Shown: in pieces, positions 13,929 through 14,274 of the stretch
Layout: each line of letters opens with the position of its first letter
How positions within the stretch are numbered: position 1 is the first letter of the stretch
Assembly (NCBI GenBank): GCA_041907145.1
Contig: JAYRHW010000192.1
Location: 1-14,274 of the forward strand
Reading direction: 5' to 3'
From: JAFLCA01 sp041907145
Lineage (GTDB): Bacteria > Bdellovibrionota_C > UBA2361 > JAFLCA01
Length of the DNA stretch: 14,274 bases
Made by a program: the position numbers and the translations under genes
Notes under the pieces: model-generated
Database searches by the model: none
Seen by the model: only the letters and a program-made list of their open reading frames with translations
Told to the model about the DNA's origin: nothing

Positions 13929-14274
13929 CGTCTAAAGCTCCTCGTCGAATCGACCGCGCACTTCTCGGCCAAGGCATTATTATTAGAGCAGCTAGTAGTA
14001 AATATCCAGTACCAAGGCGCTTCCAAGGCATCTGGGGAACCAATGAACGCTGTTCCAGGCTGGCGATGGAGCTAGGTTAAGCGCCGGGCAGTACTAATGA
14101 GTTTTCCTAGAGTGCTTCTCCCAAATCTGCCGAACGGAACCCGGGCGGAACTGAACTTGAGCTCTCAGCAGACCTCGCCAGCCCCTTCAACCACTGCAAA
14201 GCGCGGCATGCCTCTTGCACCAAATGCGACTGTCCGCGCAGGGGTGGTGCCAGCGATATTGTGGAGTAGACCTA
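13929..14274. other. speA upstream region; 346 bases without a confident gene
   Basis: It holds the speA ribosome site and presumably its promoter, for which I see no convincing consensus boxes. An A/T-rich patch (about 13978-14000) is the likeliest promoter position. A plus-strand frame beginning at 14097 runs off the window end. Confidence 0.4.
14097..14274 (+). CDS. Possible start of a gene running off the window
   Basis: ATG 14097 reads MSFPRVLLPNLPNGTRAELN..., rich in Pro, Ser, Thr and Ala, and stays open to the last base (59 codons). It has no clear ribosome site, signal peptide or known family. A shorter minus-strand frame in the same place is also open to the edge. Which, if either, is coding cannot be settled here. 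Confidence 0.2.
   Translation, partial: MSFPRVLLPNLPNGTRAELNLSSQQTSPAPSTTAKRGMPLAPNATVRAGVVPAILWSRP

Noticed and set aside
1..14274. CRISPR arrays, tRNA/rRNA genes, insertion sequences, recombinases
   Set aside because: No regularly spaced repeats, no tRNA T-loop signature in a foldable context, no rRNA sequence and no transposase or integrase motif were found on reading both strands.

Overview
The window (about 14.3 kb, roughly 50% GC by eye) looks like chromosome of a Gram-negative bacterium. It encodes at least three proteins with lipoprotein signal peptides, an exported c-type cytochrome, a long biosynthetic arginine decarboxylase and a DUF2585/UPF0314-type membrane protein. The sequence alone does not fix the phylum. 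No rRNA, tRNA, CRISPR array, transposase or integrase was seen.

Layout. (1) 1-475: the 3' end of a GNAT acetyltransferase, a coupled and apparently broken small frame, and a 12-bp hairpin. (2) 476-1092: mostly non-coding, ending in a structured leader with competing stems just before a small two-helix membrane protein (1093-1482). (3) 1580-8031: a segment bounded by two exact 46-bp direct repeats in the same orientation. It holds a three-domain fatty acyl-AMP ligase/acyl carrier protein/thioester reductase (1938-5174), a PAP2-type membrane phosphatase or phosphotransferase directly behind it, a lipoprotein on the other strand, a divergent Lgt-like membrane transferase, and a cysteine-rich lipoprotein framed by two intrinsic terminators. 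The right-hand repeat contains the stop codon of a minus-strand HEAT-repeat lipoprotein (8003-8314). This is the geometry expected of an element inserted at the 3' end of a gene. (4) 8376-10378: minus-strand cytochrome c-like protein and two unrecognised small genes, with loosely filled gaps. (5) 10379-13928: a small plus-strand gene converging on a tightly packed minus-strand operon, speA - DUF2585 membrane protein - methyltransferase-like protein. (6) 13929-14274: speA upstream region and a possible gene start running off the window.

How the genes may work together. The most interesting block is the repeat-bounded segment. The large enzyme should adenylate a free fatty acid, load it on its own carrier domain and release it by NAD(P)H reduction as an aldehyde or alcohol. 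The next gene is a membrane phosphatase/phosphotransferase with PAP2 motifs. The Lgt-like protein keeps the family's membrane scaffold but lacks the usual catalytic His and Asn motifs. Together they suggest an uncharacterised lipid or lipid-anchored pathway, possibly acquired as a cassette. This is inference; no product can be named. In the speA operon, putrescine/agmatine synthesis is translationally linked to two proteins of unknown role.
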